This document shows positions 61,914-64,000 of a stretch of DNA of 64,000 bases, piece after piece. The DNA comes from Fragilariopsis cylindrus CCMP1102 (taxonomy: Eukaryota > Bacillariophyta > Bacillariophyceae > Bacillariales > Bacillariaceae). Made by a program: the position numbers and the translations under genes. The notes under the pieces are model-generated. The model saw only the letters and a program-made list of their open reading frames with translations. It searched no databases and was not told the DNA's origin. The DNA lies in NCBI GenBank assembly GCA_900095095.1, contig FMBT01000289.1:682001-746000 (forward strand). The letters run 5' to 3'. Numbering within the stretch: the first letter of the stretch is position 1; each line of letters starts with the position of its first letter.

Positions 61914-63897
61914 TCATATTTTTATGTTGCCACTAGTATCGTGGCATTGTGCCTTCAGAGTACGAACATCTTCCTCCCAATCTTCACCTTCCATGCCTTT
62001 TGGAGCAGTAAGGAATGGAGAGGGACACATTAAAAACAGCAATAATATGATATAGTAGAAAATTGATTTAACTCGTGAGAAAAATAAGATGAACGATAAC
62101 ATGGGACAGCATCCCCACTCAGCTAATCACGTAGCTACTCACCTGTCATTCCAAGATAGTTATCAAAAAGCTCTTCGCCGAGTTCGATATCTCTACGAGG
62201 AGTCGCACTAGAGTAAAATCGGACCTGCCTTTCCTTAGCAGGGTTATATATAAATTGTTTCCCCAAATGGGGGTCTGTCACTTCATCCGGTACCGACATA
62301 GGATCAGCAGAGGCTTCCGTAACATTCAAGTCGTAACCTACATTACTTGCTCCGACACATCCATGGTTTATAAAGCACTGGAGCGTACTATCAACAAAAA
62401 CTTCAGTTTCTCCCTGCAAATAGAAGGAGCGAGATGGGGTTTTGTTAGTTTTGGCTTTTGCAACAGAAATTAACAAAAAAAGAAGAGGAAGCAAGAATCG
62501 TCGACTTACATGTCGAGAAAAATAATGACCATATACATTAGTATAGGTCTCAAGTGTTTTGCCATAGAAGTTAGAGTAAACCAAAGATATTTTGCTCAAT
62601 TCAGTTGAAATATCGTACGCATACGGGCTTACGTAAATGGGAGGAATGAGCTTTTCGAGGCCAATGTAGCTATTTTGTGGAATATGTCTCTTCGCAAAAA
62701 CGCCACGACCGACATTCTCGCCCAAGGAGCTTGTTTTCACTTCTAACGAACTCATAGGAATATCATACCGCTCAGGGTCAAACCCTTGTCCACTCTTACA
62801 ATCCTTCACGTCAGGACGGAGACGACAAAACGCAACTTCGCTTCCTTTAGAAGGATATCTAAAATATTTCATAGTCGCACCGTCAAAGTGTTGAAACGGT
62901 GATCCGCCAGATTTTAACATCATCCCCCGTTGATGCATCTTAAGATCAATCATAGGACTGTTTGCAAACCAATCTACATTGTTGTCAAAACTTTTAAATG
63001 CAGCAATAAACTGCCATGCTGCATCAAATCCACTGTGACTTTCTTCATAGTCTCGAACTGTCGAAAAACCAAGCGATTCTAATGTTTCAATGAACTTTAT
63101 TCTATTCCTGTCTATAGAGAACTCCCCCGATGGACTTGTAATAGAGTTGGCCTCTCCGACCTGGGATATCAATATCCCGTGCTCTGTAAGTGCGTTTGGT
63201 AGCGAACGAAGAAAAGGCCCACCATCATAAAGCGTATCGACAAATTGTTTCTGAATCTGGGGATCGCTGCAAAATTGGAAAGAAAAAATAATAGTCGTCC
63301 GTGAGAAATAAGATTTAAATTCATCACTGAAAATATAACGGGGAACACTTACAGTGCATCCATAATGATGACATCGAAGGGTTCTTCGTTAATTATACTA
63401 TCATTGGAAGAAAATCGATCGATGAACCATTTGAATGCGTCGAGATAATAAGTCTCTACTCGCGGATCATCAAAACAACTATCCGCGCTTTTAGAAAGTT
63501 TGCTACAATCGCTCCAAAAAGGTAGGTTTGTCTTGGAATATTCCACCATCTGCTCATCAATATCGATCATGATGACTTTTTCAACAGTATTGTGCTTGAG
63601 AACCTCTCTTAAAGTTGCACCTTCTCCTCCTCCAACAATGGCAACACGACGTGGATTATCGTGTGCGAACATAGCGGGATGTACCAGTGACTCATGATAT
63701 GCTGCGTCCCCTGATTTGCGAGATTGCAGTACGCCATCTAAAAAGACAATCCTATCCGGAGCAAATAATTCTGGATTCAAAGACTCGTACGAGCCATCAT
63801 TGAGAAGTGATCTCGTGTATAAATCAAGACTTTGTACACCAGGTTTCAAGACGTCATAAACGTCCATTCTTTGAAAGTCAGTAGTAACTGATACGAT
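61914..63897 (-). CDS. Spermidine-synthase-like / SET-domain fusion (5' end beyond right edge)
   Basis: Exons 63897-63353, 63266-62510, 62413-62143 and 61996-61914 join in frame (1656 nt, 551 aa seen). The first exon starts at a TCTGCCAATCAG acceptor, so earlier exons lie outside the window. The N-terminal part is an aminopropyltransferase fold: RIVFLDGVLQSRKSGD, YHESLVHPAMFAHDNPRRVA, the cofactor loop IVGGGEGATLREVLKH, then DVIIMDALDPQ with the expected acidic pair. From about residue 345 a SET-like domain follows: GENVGRGVFAKRHIPQNS, FINHGCVGASNVGYDL and RDIELGEELFDNYLGM, matching GRG, the NH.C knot and the GEEL-Y motif of SET lysine methyltransferases. Introns are 86, 96 and 146 nt; the 96-nt one keeps frame if retained. 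Confidence 0.85.
62414..62509 (-). other. In-frame 96-nt intron within the SET domain part
   Basis: GTAAGT donor and pyrimidine-rich TATTTGCAG acceptor. It has no stop and is divisible by three; retention would add 32 residues with a hydrophobic core (RRFLLPLLFLLISVAKA) between YFSRH and GETEVF. Confidence 0.75.
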
Positions 63898-64000
63898 CTG
63901 ATTGGCAGAAAAAGAATGAGCGAGTGAGTCAATGAGTGAGGGTAAGGGCCGTCCAATGAATGATTTTAAACGATAAAAGGAAAAATTTGATCTGGTGAAT

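Noticed and set aside
1-64000. Transposons, retroelements, CRISPR arrays, phage genes
   Set aside because: No terminal repeats with target duplications, no reverse transcriptase, integrase, transposase or Cas motifs, and no spaced repeat array were seen on either strand.
1-64000. tRNA genes
   Set aside because: I looked in intergenic DNA for B-box words (GGTTCGAATCC-like) with a matching acceptor stem; the only clear GGTTCGAA lies inside the sigma-factor coding region. A covariance-model scan would be decisive.

Overview
The window looks like nuclear DNA from a diatom, probably a pennate one with an AT-rich genome. Many predicted proteins start with a secretory signal peptide followed by an aromatic residue (contexts such as THA-F, RAF, FAF, TAF, HAF, NAW, LAW, QAF), which is the diatom plastid-import signature. 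Introns are short GT-AG introns (about 60-310 nt), sometimes with TACTAAC-like branch sites. Low-complexity Asn, Asp, Gln, Ser and Thr runs and trinucleotide repeats are common. Gene density is about one gene per 2 kb and there is no operon logic; neighbours are functionally unrelated and often divergent.

Layout, left to right. 1-13.7 kb: 5' part of a PrmC/HemK-like methyltransferase (-), a Pro-Ser repeat remnant, a plastid FKBP with a C-terminal membrane anchor (+), a MYND-finger gene spread over three frames (-), an F-box-like protein (+), a three-exon FAD/NAD(P) oxidoreductase (-), a CRAL-TRIO protein (+), and a secreted or GPI-anchored unknown (-). 14-24 kb: plastid fructosamine-3-kinase-like protein (-), an RGG protein with a UAP56-binding-like motif (+), a small charged repeat protein (+), a thylakoid-lumen protein with a Tat signal (-), and condensin II subunit G2 (+). 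24-38 kb: plastid sigma-70 factor (-), a small plastid membrane protein (+), UbiA prenyltransferase (+), a membrane/MORN/alpha-beta hydrolase fusion (-), a DUF2214 plastid membrane protein (+), NDUFB9 of complex I in three short exons (-), and diaminopimelate epimerase (+). 38-48 kb: two-exon disordered protein (-), GST (+), coiled-coil unknown (-), a long gene-poor stretch, a single 5S rRNA gene (-), and a CacyBP/SIP-like CS-domain protein (+). 48-64 kb: methionine-synthase-reductase-like enzyme with two flavodoxin domains (-), a gene-poor 2.4 kb stretch, a plastid unknown (-), a RagC/D GTPase (-), a long coiled-coil protein (+), and a spermidine-synthase/SET fusion running off the right edge (-).

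The proteins serve plastid biology (transcription, folding, prenylation, lysine synthesis, lumen), mitochondrial respiration, chromosome structure, TORC1 signalling and mRNA export. I found no phage, CRISPR, convincing transposon or retroelement. The strongest items for a second look are the duplicated-flavodoxin reductase, the aminopropyltransferase/SET fusion, a TACTGTA/TACAGTA palindromic word strongly concentrated between genes, the solitary 5S gene, and microsatellites that occupy polypyrimidine tracts of introns. All exon structures were worked out by eye from reading frames and splice consensus and have not been tested against transcripts.
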